Positions 9,921 to 18,260 of a stretch of DNA of 37,578 nt are shown here, piece by piece (the stretch's first letter is position 1; each line of letters begins with the position of its first letter). The notes beneath the pieces were generated by a model that saw only the letters and a list, made by a program, of their open reading frames with translations, was not told where the DNA came from and made no database searches. The position numbers were made by a program, and so were the translations under genes. The stretch is from Alphaproteobacteria bacterium (GTDB lineage Bacteria > Pseudomonadota > Alphaproteobacteria > Puniceispirillales > Puniceispirillaceae): the NCBI GenBank assembly GCA_011522945.1, contig WTHY01000185.1:1-37578 (forward strand), read 5' to 3'.

Positions 9921-10371
9921 AACTTCCTAAAAACTGATAAAACAAATGTCCCAAATTAGTAGCGGGTCAAATATAGTAACGAATCAGCGATAGTCTATTC
10001 ACTGATTTGCTAGCCCGTATAAGTTTGACGATAGTCACCAACCTTTGTAACGCCTTAGAAATACCTATGTCAGATAAGGGCTTGGCCCTGCGCCTAATCA
10101 AATGGATAAATCTAGGTGAACGGTTGAGAGCTAAAACGATTGCCCTTCGCTAAACCAGCTGACCCAAATGAACAAAGCCAAATTAGCCAGAATAAACTAA
10201 CAAGAACAAACGAACCAATCTAAGCTAGTCAGACGAAACTGGCCAGATGACCCTAATCGAGATAAACGGGCCTATCCCCACAAATCGCCAAAATATTTAG
10301 ATCGTCAGAATTTCAAAAAACGGACTTTGAAAACCTACCTGACAAACATAATTTCTAAATGCGTTCAAATA
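9921..10371. other. 451-bp intergenic region downstream of tRNA-Gln
   Basis: No gene is supported. An imperfect inverted repeat is present around 9985-10005 (AATCAG / CTGATT). From about 10150 to 10290 the plus strand is rich in A and C and poor in T, made of short similar words ending in AAC, ACC or GCC, which looks like low-complexity sequence from slippage. No clear terminator for the tRNA or the response regulator gene is evident. Confidence 0.5.
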
Positions 10372-11070
10372 TCAAACAGATAATGAATATCCAGTCTTGG
10401 TCGTCGTAACAAGTTTTGCTGCCTCTACCCGACTTAGTTTTTGTCGAAGCCTATATATATGCGTTTCTAGCGTATGTGTGGTCAGATCAGGCTGAAAGCC
10501 CCAAACTTCTGTTAATAGCTGTTCTTTAGACACACCCTCCGGACGTGCCCGCACGAGCGTTTTCAGAATCAATGTTTCCTTTTCTGTAAGGCTAATACGT
10601 ATAGCCTTGGATCTATGTGTGATAGATTTATTTGCAGGCACGAAATCAAGGTCGCCTAATGTGAAACGCATAGCATCAGAGGCTTTAAATTGACGCAATT
10701 GTGTACGGATTCGTGCTAGAAGCTCACCAAATCGCATTGGCTTGGTGATATAATCATTAGCACCAGAATCTAACCCTTCAATAATGTCATCCTCTTCTGT
10801 TTGGCCGGTTAACATTATAATAGGTCTGTCAAACCCGCTCGCACGCAGGTTGCTACAAACCTCAAACCCGTTACCATCAGGCATCTGCACATCAAGAAGA
10901 ATAAGATCAGGCTCAAATTCTGATACAAGTCCAGCAACTTTTTCAGCTCTATCTGCAGACTCAAGATAAAGGACGCCCTCGCGTCGCAATTGATCTAGCA
11001 GTACAGACCGTAAATAATCATCATCATCAACAATGAGAATGCGGGCTTGTGAGAGAGCATGTTCCATCAC
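10372..11070 (-). CDS. OmpR/PhoB-type response regulator (orphan)
   Basis: 232 residues. An N-terminal receiver domain has the acidic pocket (ILIVDDDD, 11-18), the phospho-acceptor aspartate D60 (LILLD), the switch threonine T88 and the conserved lysine K110 (YITKP). The C-terminal half is a winged-helix DNA-binding domain (SLTEKETLILKTLVRA, THTLETHIYRLRQKL, TTKTGYSL). All key residues are present, so it should be phosphorylation-competent. No histidine kinase gene is adjacent, so the partner and targets are unknown. It is transcribed divergently from ribA across a 172-bp gap and could regulate that promoter or its own; this is speculation. Confidence 0.92.
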   Translation of the reverse strand: MMEHALSQARILIVDDDDYLRSVLLDQLRREGVLYLESADRAEKVAGLVSEFEPDLILLDVQMPDGNGFEVCSNLRASGFDRPIIMLTGQTEEDDIIEGLDSGANDYITKPMRFGELLARIRTQLRQFKASDAMRFTLGDLDFVPANKSITHRSKAIRISLTEKETLILKTLVRARPEGVSKEQLLTEVWGFQPDLTTHTLETHIYRLRQKLSRVEAAKLVTTTKTGYSLSV

Positions 11071-11242
11071 ATATCATTTCGGAAAACAAAATCGTTAAGC
11101 ATATCGAGGTTCATATCATACTATTATGTAAACACATAAGATTGCATCAGCAACAGAGATCAGGATAAAAGAGGAACGCAAAAGCTGCAAGATATAGACA
11201 ATAGCTGCTATCTTTTGCACAGCCAATTAAGCCGGAAATGTA

Positions 11243-12409
11243 ATGACCAAAGATATAGATACAAACCCTATCAATTTATCCTCTGCTGATTTTACAGCAG
11301 GTAGGGATATAATTGATACCAAGCCTGACATGAAGCTGGAGCCGGCAATTTTTGCGCTGCGGCGTGGCAGCCCAGTTCTTATCAAAGATATTAAAGGTAA
11401 TGCGGCGCTGGTTCAGGCAGCAGAATATGCTGACTATACATATGTGCAATTAGATGCAGTGCCTACAAGTGGTACTGTTCTCTGTCTGACGAGCCAGCAT
11501 ATGCAGGCATTGGGGCGGAAGGTTTTACAAGACAGGCCTGCCTATAGCCTGCCTGTCCAATCACTAAGCCCGGCACAGATTATCTCTCTTATCCTTGGTG
11601 ATGAAACCGCAATTGATGAGACTATCAGCATATTACCTGAGCGTGCAGGCACTTTGCCAGCTTTGGCCAATCATCTCCTGAAATTATCAAAATTATTACC
11701 GGCAGCGCTTGTAACCAGAGTCTTGGTAGATGATGAGTCTGAGCTTTTACGTATAGCAGATACCTATCACATGCCCGTTGTATCTGAGCGCGATTTACAT
11801 CGTTATGAAGCAAAACGCCAAGAGCTGAAAATGGGTGTCAATGTGCGGCTGCCACTGGCGGCAGCACCTGATGCCAGAATGATTATGTTTCGCGCCTCAG
11901 GCCAGAGAGAAGAGCATTTCGCCATTATTATTGGTGAGGGATTAAAAACCAGCGCACCATTGGTACGTGTCCATTCGCAATGTCTTACTGGTGATGTGTT
12001 AGGCTCTCTCAAATGCGACTGTGGCCCACAACTGCAAACAGCTTTGCACAATATGCAAGAAGCTGGAGCTGGCATTTTGATTTATTTGGCACAGGAAGGC
12101 AGAGATATCGGGCTTCTCAATAAAATGCGCAGCTATGCCTTGCAGGATTCAGGTCTGGATACAGTTGAGGCCAATCACAGGCTGGGGTTTGAAACAGATC
12201 ACCGTGTCTTTGCGCCAGCCGCACAAATGCTTAAAGCACTTGGGCAAACACAAATCAGGCTCATGACAAATAACCCTGATAAGGTTACGCAACTTCAGCA
12301 GCACGAGATTGATATTATTGAGCGTGTGCCACTTATACTACCAACAAATCCACATAATCATAGCTATATGCAAACCAAGAAAGATCGCACCGGTCATATG
12401 CTTGATTAG
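11243..12409 (+). CDS. ribA: GTP cyclohydrolase II with N-terminal DHBP-synthase-like domain
   Basis: 388 residues. The C-terminal half (about 195-388) is GTP cyclohydrolase II, the first step of riboflavin synthesis: VRVHSQCLTGDVLGSLKCDC supplies the zinc cysteines C247, C258 and C260, and QEGRDIGLLNKM and EANHRLGFETD follow. The N-terminal half resembles the DHBP synthase fold of RibBA proteins, but I do not see that enzyme's acidic active-site motif, so it is probably a non-catalytic domain, as in other alphaproteobacterial RibA proteins. The ATG has a GGAA-containing site upstream. The last coding bases (HSYMQTKKDRTGHMLD) are the first copy of a tandem triplication running into the downstream spacer. 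No other rib gene is in the window. Confidence 0.93.
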   Translation: MTKDIDTNPINLSSADFTAGRDIIDTKPDMKLEPAIFALRRGSPVLIKDIKGNAALVQAAEYADYTYVQLDAVPTSGTVLCLTSQHMQALGRKVLQDRPAYSLPVQSLSPAQIISLILGDETAIDETISILPERAGTLPALANHLLKLSKLLPAALVTRVLVDDESELLRIADTYHMPVVSERDLHRYEAKRQELKMGVNVRLPLAAAPDARMIMFRASGQREEHFAIIIGEGLKTSAPLVRVHSQCLTGDVLGSLKCDCGPQLQTALHNMQEAGAGILIYLAQEGRDIGLLNKMRSYALQDSGLDTVEANHRLGFETDHRVFAPAAQMLKALGQTQIRLMTNNPDKVTQLQQHEIDIIERVPLILPTNPHNHSYMQTKKDRTGHMLD

Positions 12410-12683
12410 GGTATCTGTCTCTTTGAAATGTTGGTTGTTGCGCAGGTTTGTTTTTCCAGCAAATGATGTGAAAGACACATAGCTATATACAAACCAAGTT
12501 AGATTGCACCGGACACATGCTCGATACGGGGCTTATCTACTTTAGATATTTGTTTAATGCTCGTTTCTTCTTCCTGAAAATAGGTGCAAGATACGCATAG
12601 CTATAGGCGAACCAAGGCAGATAGCACAGGTCACATATTTGATAAGGCGCTGGCCTCTTTTAGATATTGCGCACGATATCAGT
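12350..12683 (+). repeat. Three degenerate ~118-bp tandem copies of the ribA 3' end
   Basis: Copy 1 includes the ribA C-terminal codons and stop (core starts at 12361). Copy 2 (core at 12480) and copy 3 (core at 12598) repeat the motif at spacings of 119 and 118 bases. Shared stretches include TAGCTATA, AACCAAG, GCAC-GG, CACAT and CTTTAGATATT. Translated in the frame of the ribA tail, the copies read HSYMQTKKDRTGHMLD, HSYIQTKLDCTGHMLD and HSYRRTKADSTGHIFD. The spacing is not a multiple of three and copy 1 keeps its stop codon, so copies 2 and 3 are not translated as part of RibA. They fill the whole spacer up to the yggS stop codon. Confidence 0.85.
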
Positions 12684-13355
12684 TTAATCTCGGGGCAAGC
12701 GGGCACCAAACAAACTAGACCCAACTCTAATATGTGTTGCCCCAATTTGTATCGCGGCTGCATAATCTCCGCTCATACCCATAGATAATTTTGATAAACC
12801 TGCCGCATCCGCAAGTTTTTTTAGAAGCGCAAAATGCATCACTGGCTCTTCATCTGCTGGGGGAATACACATTAACCCACAAATATTTAGTCCATAGTCT
12901 TCCTGGCAGTCCTTTACAAAGGCAATTGCATCCTGAGGCATAATACCGGATTTTTGTGGCTCCATACCTGTATTTACCTGCACAAAGCATGGTAATTGCC
13001 TATTTTGTTTTTGCATTTCCTTAGACAAAGCCAGCGCCAATTTAGGCCTATCCAGCGTATGTATCACATCAAAAAGGGCTACCGCATCAGCTACCTTATT
13101 TGTCTGAAGCGGGCCAATCAGATGCAATTCCAAATCTGATATGGTCTTTTTATGATGTTGCCAATGAGTTTGTGCTTCCTGAACACGGTTCTCACCAAAA
13201 ACCCTAAGGCCGGCAGCCAAAGCTGCATCTAACTTTTCCTGAGGTTGTTGTTTTGAAACTGCAATGAGTGTCACAGGCTGGGTCTGCGGCGCTAAGCTTT
13301 GCGCACGTTCGATAGCTGTTTTTACAAGATCTAGGTTGTCAGATATCTGGTTCAT
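12684..13355 (-). CDS. yggS: YggS-family PLP-binding protein (pyridoxal phosphate homeostasis)
   Basis: 223 residues, normal length. The family folds like the TIM-barrel of alanine racemase, binds pyridoxal 5'-phosphate through a lysine, and buffers the free cofactor and amino/keto-acid balance. The PLP lysine is K35 in LIAVSKQQP; GENRVQEA, HLIGPLQTNK, VNTGMEPQKSG, LSMGMSGDYAAAIQIG and RVGSSLFG are all family signatures. Its 3' end abuts the ribA-tail repeats, and ribA converges on it. Upstream lies the porin promoter region, transcribed divergently. The organism uses the symbol yggS (also plpBP) by homology. Confidence 0.94.
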   Translation of the reverse strand: MNQISDNLDLVKTAIERAQSLAPQTQPVTLIAVSKQQPQEKLDAALAAGLRVFGENRVQEAQTHWQHHKKTISDLELHLIGPLQTNKVADAVALFDVIHTLDRPKLALALSKEMQKQNRQLPCFVQVNTGMEPQKSGIMPQDAIAFVKDCQEDYGLNICGLMCIPPADEEPVMHFALLKKLADAAGLSKLSMGMSGDYAAAIQIGATHIRVGSSLFGARLPRD

Positions 13356-13473
13356 ACTAGGGGCTGTATCCTCACGCCATGCCTCATTATATCTAGTCTG
13401 TTATAAAATAGATTGCAAATTGGTGACATCCTAACCACCTAAGAATCCCTAATAAATCCTAGTTAGACATAGT

Positions 13474-13493
13474 CTGTGGCAAAATTGCCACAG
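13474..13493. promoter_or_regulatory. Perfect 20-bp palindrome upstream of the porin gene
   Basis: CTGTGGCAAAATTGCCACAG is identical to its reverse complement. It lies 106 bases before the porin start codon and 119 bases before yggS, which is divergent. A TTTAGAAAAAAA stretch follows. It has the form of a dimeric regulator operator and overlaps a TTGCCA that could serve as a -35 element for the porin. A stem-loop in a leader RNA is the alternative. Confidence 0.5.
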
Positions 13494-13504
13494 TTTAGAA
13501 AAAA

Positions 13505-13523
13505 ATAATCTAATGCAGATTAT
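13505..13523. promoter_or_regulatory. Second inverted repeat upstream of the porin gene
   Basis: ATAATCT and AGATTAT are perfect 7-bp arms separated by AATGC, 11 bases after the 20-bp palindrome. It may be a second operator or a hairpin in the 5' untranslated region of the porin mRNA. Direct observation of the symmetry; function inferred. Confidence 0.4.
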
Positions 13524-13598
13524 CAGTTATTGCTAAAGCACACATTTCTAATGATATTACAAGCTGCCAATTCCGGCATTATTCTTAAGGAGAAAATC

Positions 13599-14519
13599 AT
13601 GCGTAAGGTATTTCTAGCCTCTACAGCTCTGGTTGCCCTGACATCAGTTGCTTCAGCAGCTGACATCACACTAAGCGGTGACTCAGTATTCAACTACACA
13701 TCAATCTCAGACTCAACAGCTTACGGTGCTGGTAAAGATGGTAATTCAATGGCTATCGACGGCAACCTATCTGTTAGCTCAACAGCGACTTCAGACTCAG
13801 GTCTAACATACACAACAGCTTATGATGTTGACGGTGACTCAGCTGACCTGTCTATCTCTGGCGACTTCGGTACAGTGAAGATCGACGGCGGTTCAGACGG
13901 TCTTGGCGCATCAGGCGAAATGTCAGGTGACGTAGCTGCTGACGAAACAACAGGTATCACAACTATCCCATTCGATGGCGATAGCGCAGTTGCTGGTGGC
14001 TTCCTATCATATGCTTCACCTTCAATCGGTGGCGCAAATGTCTACCTAGGTTACACTGATGCTGGTGCAGACAACGACAATGCGACAACAGTATACTCAA
14101 TCAAGTATGCTACAGAAGCAGCTGGCGCATCTGTAACAGTTGGTTATGCAGCTTCATCAGCTGACACAGCTGAAACAGACACAACTTCAATGGGTGTTAA
14201 GATTTCATCTGGCGACCTAGCTCTGACAGCTGCGTTGAACACAAAGAAAATTGGCTCATCAGCTGACTACTCAGGTACATCAGTTGGTCTGACATATGCA
14301 GTATCTGATGCAATGGCTATCCAGATGCACCAGAAGAACGCTGAAAACGACAAAGATTCAACATATGATTATTCTGAATCAGCAATTTCAGCAACATACA
14401 CAATTGCTCCAGGTCTGACATCAGCTATCACGTACACAAGCTACGAGCTGTCACCAAACTCTGGTGCTGCAAAGCAAGACGGTTCAGCAACTAACGTTGA
14501 GCTGAAGGTGGCTTTCTAA
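13599..14519 (+). CDS. Outer-membrane porin, alphaproteobacterial type
   Basis: 306 residues from an ATG with a strong AAGGAG site 7-12 bases upstream; the frame stays open 23 codons further up but without a better start. A cleavable signal peptide, MRKVFLASTALVALTSVASA, precedes ADITLSGDS. The mature protein has short alternating, glycine-, serine- and aspartate-rich strands (VKIDGGSDGLGASG, VYLGYTDAGADNDN, SVTVGYAAS) and ends in ELKVAF, with the terminal aromatic residue expected of outer-membrane beta-barrels. Codon use is markedly biased (TCA, ACA, GCT, GCA) compared with neighbours, indicating very high expression. A strong intrinsic terminator follows, so it is monocistronic. Probably a general diffusion porin; substrate unknown. 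Confidence 0.88.
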   Translation: MRKVFLASTALVALTSVASAADITLSGDSVFNYTSISDSTAYGAGKDGNSMAIDGNLSVSSTATSDSGLTYTTAYDVDGDSADLSISGDFGTVKIDGGSDGLGASGEMSGDVAADETTGITTIPFDGDSAVAGGFLSYASPSIGGANVYLGYTDAGADNDNATTVYSIKYATEAAGASVTVGYAASSADTAETDTTSMGVKISSGDLALTAALNTKKIGSSADYSGTSVGLTYAVSDAMAIQMHQKNAENDKDSTYDYSESAISATYTIAPGLTSAITYTSYELSPNSGAAKQDGSATNVELKVAF

Positions 14520-14545
14520 TCTGAAAGTTATCGTCTATAAAAGGA

Positions 14546-14573
14546 GGGGTCAGAGAAATCTGGCCCCTTTTTT
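14546..14573 (+). terminator. Intrinsic terminator of the porin gene
   Basis: GGGGTCAGA and TCTGGCCCC form a 9-bp stem (one G-T wobble) closed by a GAAA tetraloop and followed directly by six T residues. This is the clearest rho-independent terminator in the window. Confidence 0.93.
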
Positions 14574-14600
14574 CATGCGCGAAACCGGAGACTCACCACG

Positions 14601-15107
14601 ATGAAACGCTTCATTCTGCTTAGCAGCCTTGCTATTCTGACCGCTTGTTCAGGTGGAAATTTTTCATCACCTCAGCCAACTCAGGATCCTGAAGATACAG
14701 GGTCTTTTCTCACAGGCCGGTCAACATCTGGCATTAGCCTGTCTGATTTGACTAATAATTTAGGTGGTGGCGCTGGGCTGCCTGTAAATGCACTTTTATG
14801 GCGCGCTGCATTAGATGTTACCTCCATCTTGCCGATTGATGATGTTGATGCTTTTAGCGGGTCGATTGTAACGGAATGGTATAGTCTGCCAAACAAGCCA
14901 AATGAACGTATTAAATTGGCTATATTTGTTCTGGACCGTGAATTACGCTCTGATGGTATACGTGTTGTCGTTTATGTTCAGGAGCAAAATGGTTCAGGCT
15001 GGCAGGATGCTGGTATTGACCAGAGTCTGGGCATAAAGCTTGAAGAGCTTATCCTTACGAGAGCACGTGAAATACGCGCTGCAACAGCTTTACAAACATC
15101 TGAATAA
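14601..15107 (+). CDS. DUF3576 family lipoprotein
   Basis: 168 residues. The N-terminus MKRFILLSSLAILTAC is a lipoprotein signal with the lipidated cysteine at residue 16. The rest is soluble and contains the stretch VNALLWRAALDVTSILPIDD and FSGSIVTEWYSLP, which I recognise as the DUF3576 family found directly upstream of leuS in many Alphaproteobacteria. GGAG lies about 10 bases before the ATG. Function is unknown; the conserved link to leuS, lptE and holA and the lipid anchor suggest an envelope role. It begins 27 bases after the porin terminator and so needs its own promoter or readthrough. Confidence 0.85.
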   Translation: MKRFILLSSLAILTACSGGNFSSPQPTQDPEDTGSFLTGRSTSGISLSDLTNNLGGGAGLPVNALLWRAALDVTSILPIDDVDAFSGSIVTEWYSLPNKPNERIKLAIFVLDRELRSDGIRVVVYVQEQNGSGWQDAGIDQSLGIKLEELILTRAREIRAATALQTSE

Positions 15108-15121
15108 GTTTCAATGAAACC

Positions 15122-15158
15122 ATCTGCAGCGGCCTTCAAAGACGGCCGTTGCGCAGAT
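15122..15158 (+). terminator. Stem-loop between the DUF3576 gene and leuS
   Basis: Outer arms ATCTGC / GCAGAT and inner arms AGCGGCC / GGCCGTT form a 13-bp interrupted stem with a two-base bulge and a 9-base loop. The following sequence (TCATATTTTATAG) is only weakly T-rich. It could be a weak terminator, or a leader structure in the transcript reaching leuS. Confidence 0.4.
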
Positions 15159-15199
15159 TCATATTTTATAGTGGTAGCACCCGGAGTGCTTAGAATATT

Positions 15200-17764
15200 A
15201 TGGCCGAGACATCATTACCGAATATTGAGCAAAAGTGGCAGAAAGTTTGGGACGCAGAACAGGCTTTTGCTGCGACCATGGATACATCACGCCCGAAATA
15301 TTATGTGCTGGAAATGTTTCCCTATCCATCTGGCCGGATACATATGGGGCATGTGCGCAACTATACTTTAGGTGATGTGGTAGCGAGATATAAGCGTGCT
15401 AAAGGATTTAATGTCCTGCATCCGATGGGGTGGGATGCGTTTGGCTTACCTGCAGAAAATGCGGCGCTAGAGCGTGGTTTACATCCGGCAGGCTGGACCT
15501 ATGAAAATATCGAGATGATGCGCGGTCAGCTCAAATCTATGGGACTGTCTTACGATTGGGATCGGGAGGTTGCAACCTGCGCACCTGATTACTTCCAGCA
15601 TGAGCAGAAAATGTTCTTGGAATTTTTGAAAGCTGGTCTTGCCTATCGCAAGGAATCTTGGGTGAATTGGGACCCTGTTGAAAATACCGTCTTAGCAAAT
15701 GAGCAGGTGGTTGATGGTAAGGGATGGCGTTCTGGTGCCCCTGTTGAGCGTAAACAACTATCACAGTGGTTCTTGAAGATTACAGCCTTTGCTGATGAGC
15801 TTTTAGAGGCTATTGAGGGGCTAGATCGCTGGCCAGACCGTGTGCGCACTATGCAACATAATTGGATTGGAAAATCCACAGGGGCACGGCTTAGCTTTTC
15901 AATTGATGATGAAAAGCATGACAAGATTGAGGTGTTTACAACACGCCCGGATACGCTTTACGGTGCATCTTTCATTGCCCTATCTCCTAATCATCCCTTG
16001 ACCCTTCAGCTAGCAGCAGAGCATTCTGAACTCGCTGATTTTGTCAGCGAATGCAACGCAATTGGCACGTCTGAAGCGGCTATTGAGCAGGCAGAGAAAC
16101 GTGGATTTAATACCGGTCTATTTGTTGAGCATCCGTTAATTGCTGACAAGAAACTCCCGCTTTACATAGCGAATTTTGTCCTTATGGATTATGGGACTGG
16201 GGCCATTTTTGGCTGTCCAGCGCATGATCAGCGCGATTTAGATTTTGCCAATAAATATGATCTGCCAGTTCTGCCGGTCGTCTGCCCCTCTGATGAGACC
16301 GCAGATAGTTTCACGATCACAGATACAGCCTATACCGGGCCTGGCAAACTCATCAATAGTGGGCCATGGACTGGTTTGGATATTGAGGCTGGTAAGGCAA
16401 AAGCGATAGAAGCTTTGGCCGCTGAGAATATCGGCCGTGCTGAAACAACCTTTAGATTGCGTGATTGGGGCGTATCGCGCCAGCGATATTGGGGATGCCC
16501 AATCCCGATTATTCATTGCGACGCTTGTGGCCCAGTACCTGTGCCTGATGAGCAACTGCCTGTTGAACTTCCCGAAGATGTGACATTTGACAAGCCAGGA
16601 AATCCGCTAGACAGGCACCCAAGCTGGAAATATGTGGGATGTCCATCCTGTGGCAAAGATGCGTTGCGTGAAACAGATACCTTTGACACATTTTTCGAAT
16701 CATCATGGTATTTCCTGCGCTATATTGACCCGACATCAGATCGTGGCTTTAGCCCAGAAGCTGCTGCCTATTGGATGCCAGTTGATCAATATATTGGCGG
16801 TGTGGAACATGCTGTTCTGCATTTGCTATATTCTCGGTTTTTCATGCGTGCCCTATCTGCAACAGGCTATTTGACATTGGATGAGCCATTCGCCGGTCTA
16901 ATGACGCAAGGCATGGTGTGTCATCAATCCTTTAAGGATAGTGACGGCAATTGGGTATTCCCAACCGAAATTGAAAAACGTGACGGTGGTTGGGTAAAAA
17001 TTGCAGATGGTACGCCTGTTGAGGCAGGCCGTGTGGAAAAAATGAGCAAGTCGAAACGCAATGTTGTTGACCCAGAACATATCATATCAGCCTATGGTGC
17101 TGATACAGCGCGTCTATTCATGATGTCAGATTCCCCACCAGCCAGAGATTTAGAATGGACAGAGTCCGGCGTTGAAGGCGCACATCGATTTATTAGCCGC
17201 ATCAGCCGCTTTGCTGCGGCGGCTGAAAAAATCGACGATTTTGTGTCTATTCCTAAAGCAGACGAGGTGAGCAAAGAAGCCCTTTCGCTTCTGAAAGTGA
17301 CACATCGTGCTGTAAATGACATTGGCATTGATATTGATCGGTTTGCCTTTAATCGCTGTGTGGCACAATTCCATATGCTGACAAATGCGATTTCTGATTT
17401 TAAGCCTGAAACTGACAGTGATAAACATGTTTACGCCCATGCGCTTGGGCGCCTTGCTATCGTCTTATCACCCTTTTCACCACATATAGCTGAAGAATTA
17501 TGGGCGGCATTAGGCGGAACAGGCCTTGTAACAAACGCCGCATGGCCTGAGATTGACGACACATTTCTGGTAGATGATGCTGTTACAATAGCCGTTCAGG
17601 TAAATGGTAAAGTGCGCACAAAAATTGAACTTCCTGTTGATTGTGCGGCAGAGGCTGCTGAACAGGCCGCTTTGGCGTTGCCGGAAGTGGAAAAACATCT
17701 TGCAGGACGAACACCAAAACGCGTTATTGTTGTACCAAACAGGATTATTAATGTTGTTGGCTAA
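15200..17764 (+). CDS. leuS: Leucyl-tRNA synthetase
   Basis: 854 residues. It charges tRNA-Leu with leucine in the cytoplasm. Class I signatures are HMGH at residues 48-51 ([14 protein letters not shown]) and KMSKS at 614-618. The CP1 editing domain lies between, with the threonine-rich [13 protein letters not shown] and the GCPAHDQRD segment. A zinc-knuckle-like pair of cysteines occurs in GCPSCGKD, and an anticodon-binding region and C-terminal domain ([14 protein letters not shown]) complete it. GGAG precedes the ATG by 13 bases. Its 3' end overlaps lptE by 14 bases, giving the conserved leuS-lptE-holA order. Confidence 0.98.
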   Translation: MAETSLPNIEQKWQKVWDAEQAFAATMDTSRPKYYVLEMFPYPSGRIHMGHVRNYTLGDVVARYKRAKGFNVLHPMGWDAFGLPAENAALERGLHPAGWTYENIEMMRGQLKSMGLSYDWDREVATCAPDYFQHEQKMFLEFLKAGLAYRKESWVNWDPVENTVLANEQVVDGKGWRSGAPVERKQLSQWFLKITAFADELLEAIEGLDRWPDRVRTMQHNWIGKSTGARLSFSIDDEKHDKIEVFTTRPDTLYGASFIALSPNHPLTLQLAAEHSELADFVSECNAIGTSEAAIEQAEKRGFNTGLFVEHPLIADKKLPLYIANFVLMDYGTGAIFGCPAHDQRDLDFANKYDLPVLPVVCPSDETADSFTITDTAYTGPGKLINSGPWTGLDIEAGKAKAIEALAAENIGRAETTFRLRDWGVSRQRYWGCPIPIIHCDACGPVPVPDEQLPVELPEDVTFDKPGNPLDRHPSWKYVGCPSCGKDALRETDTFDTFFESSWYFLRYIDPTSDRGFSPEAAAYWMPVDQYIGGVEHAVLHLLYSRFFMRALSATGYLTLDEPFAGLMTQGMVCHQSFKDSDGNWVFPTEIEKRDGGWVKIADGTPVEAGRVEKMSKSKRNVVDPEHIISAYGADTARLFMMSDSPPARDLEWTESGVEGAHRFISRISRFAAAAEKIDDFVSIPKADEVSKEALSLLKVTHRAVNDIGIDIDRFAFNRCVAQFHMLTNAISDFKPETDSDKHVYAHALGRLAIVLSPFSPHIAEELWAALGGTGLVTNAAWPEIDDTFLVDDAVTIAVQVNGKVRTKIELPVDCAAEAAEQAALALPEVEKHLAGRTPKRVIVVPNRIINVVG

Positions 17765-18260
17765 ATTGAAATCATTTGTCGCTATTGCCATCTCTCTTCT
17801 GATTTTACAGGGGTGCGGTGGCTGGACCGTATCGCAATTACAAACCGACCTGCAGCCGACATTAGCGCAAATTGAATTGCCGAGACCGCAATCTCGCTTG
17901 GAGCAGCTTGTGCTTCAAGAACTAGATAAAAATATCTTAAATGCCTCTCAGAATAAGAACTATCAATTAGCATTCACTGTAACTGCTGGCGGTAATTCCA
18001 CAGTCTCAGTCCAGGGCACAAGCTCAAAATTGCGCACGAGTACAACAACTTTGTCATTCACACTGACTGAAAAATCTACCGGAAAGACCATTCTAAGTGA
18101 TAGTCTTAGCGCCTCAGCGTCTTCTGGTGCAGTTTCAGGCCTATATGCAAATGAGAAATCCTCCCAATTTAGTGGTGAACGTTTAGCTAAATTACTTGCT
18201 AACCGCATGATACAATCCATTGCCCTCTATATTGCTAACGCAGAGAATGGCGCCCAATAA
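17751..18260 (+). CDS. lptE: LPS-assembly lipoprotein LptE
   Basis: 169 residues from the ATG inside the end of leuS. The N-terminus is a lipoprotein signal with lipobox ILQGC and cysteine 22. LptE plugs the LptD barrel in the outer membrane and helps insert lipopolysaccharide. Sequence similarity within the family is low; the assignment rests on the lipoprotein signal, size, the central stretch resembling LptE ([48 protein letters not shown]) and its position between leuS and holA. The stop codon overlaps the holA start by one base (TAATG). Confidence 0.85.
   Translation: MLLAKLKSFVAIAISLLILQGCGGWTVSQLQTDLQPTLAQIELPRPQSRLEQLVLQELDKNILNASQNKNYQLAFTVTAGGNSTVSVQGTSSKLRTSTTTLSFTLTEKSTGKTILSDSLSASASSGAVSGLYANEKSSQFSGERLAKLLANRMIQSIALYIANAENGAQ

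Noticed and set aside
12480-12683. Copies 2 and 3 of the ribA tail as an alternative RibA C-terminus
   Set aside because: Copy 1 retains the stop codon and the copy spacing (119, 118) is not a multiple of three, so readthrough or simple frame extension would not join them.
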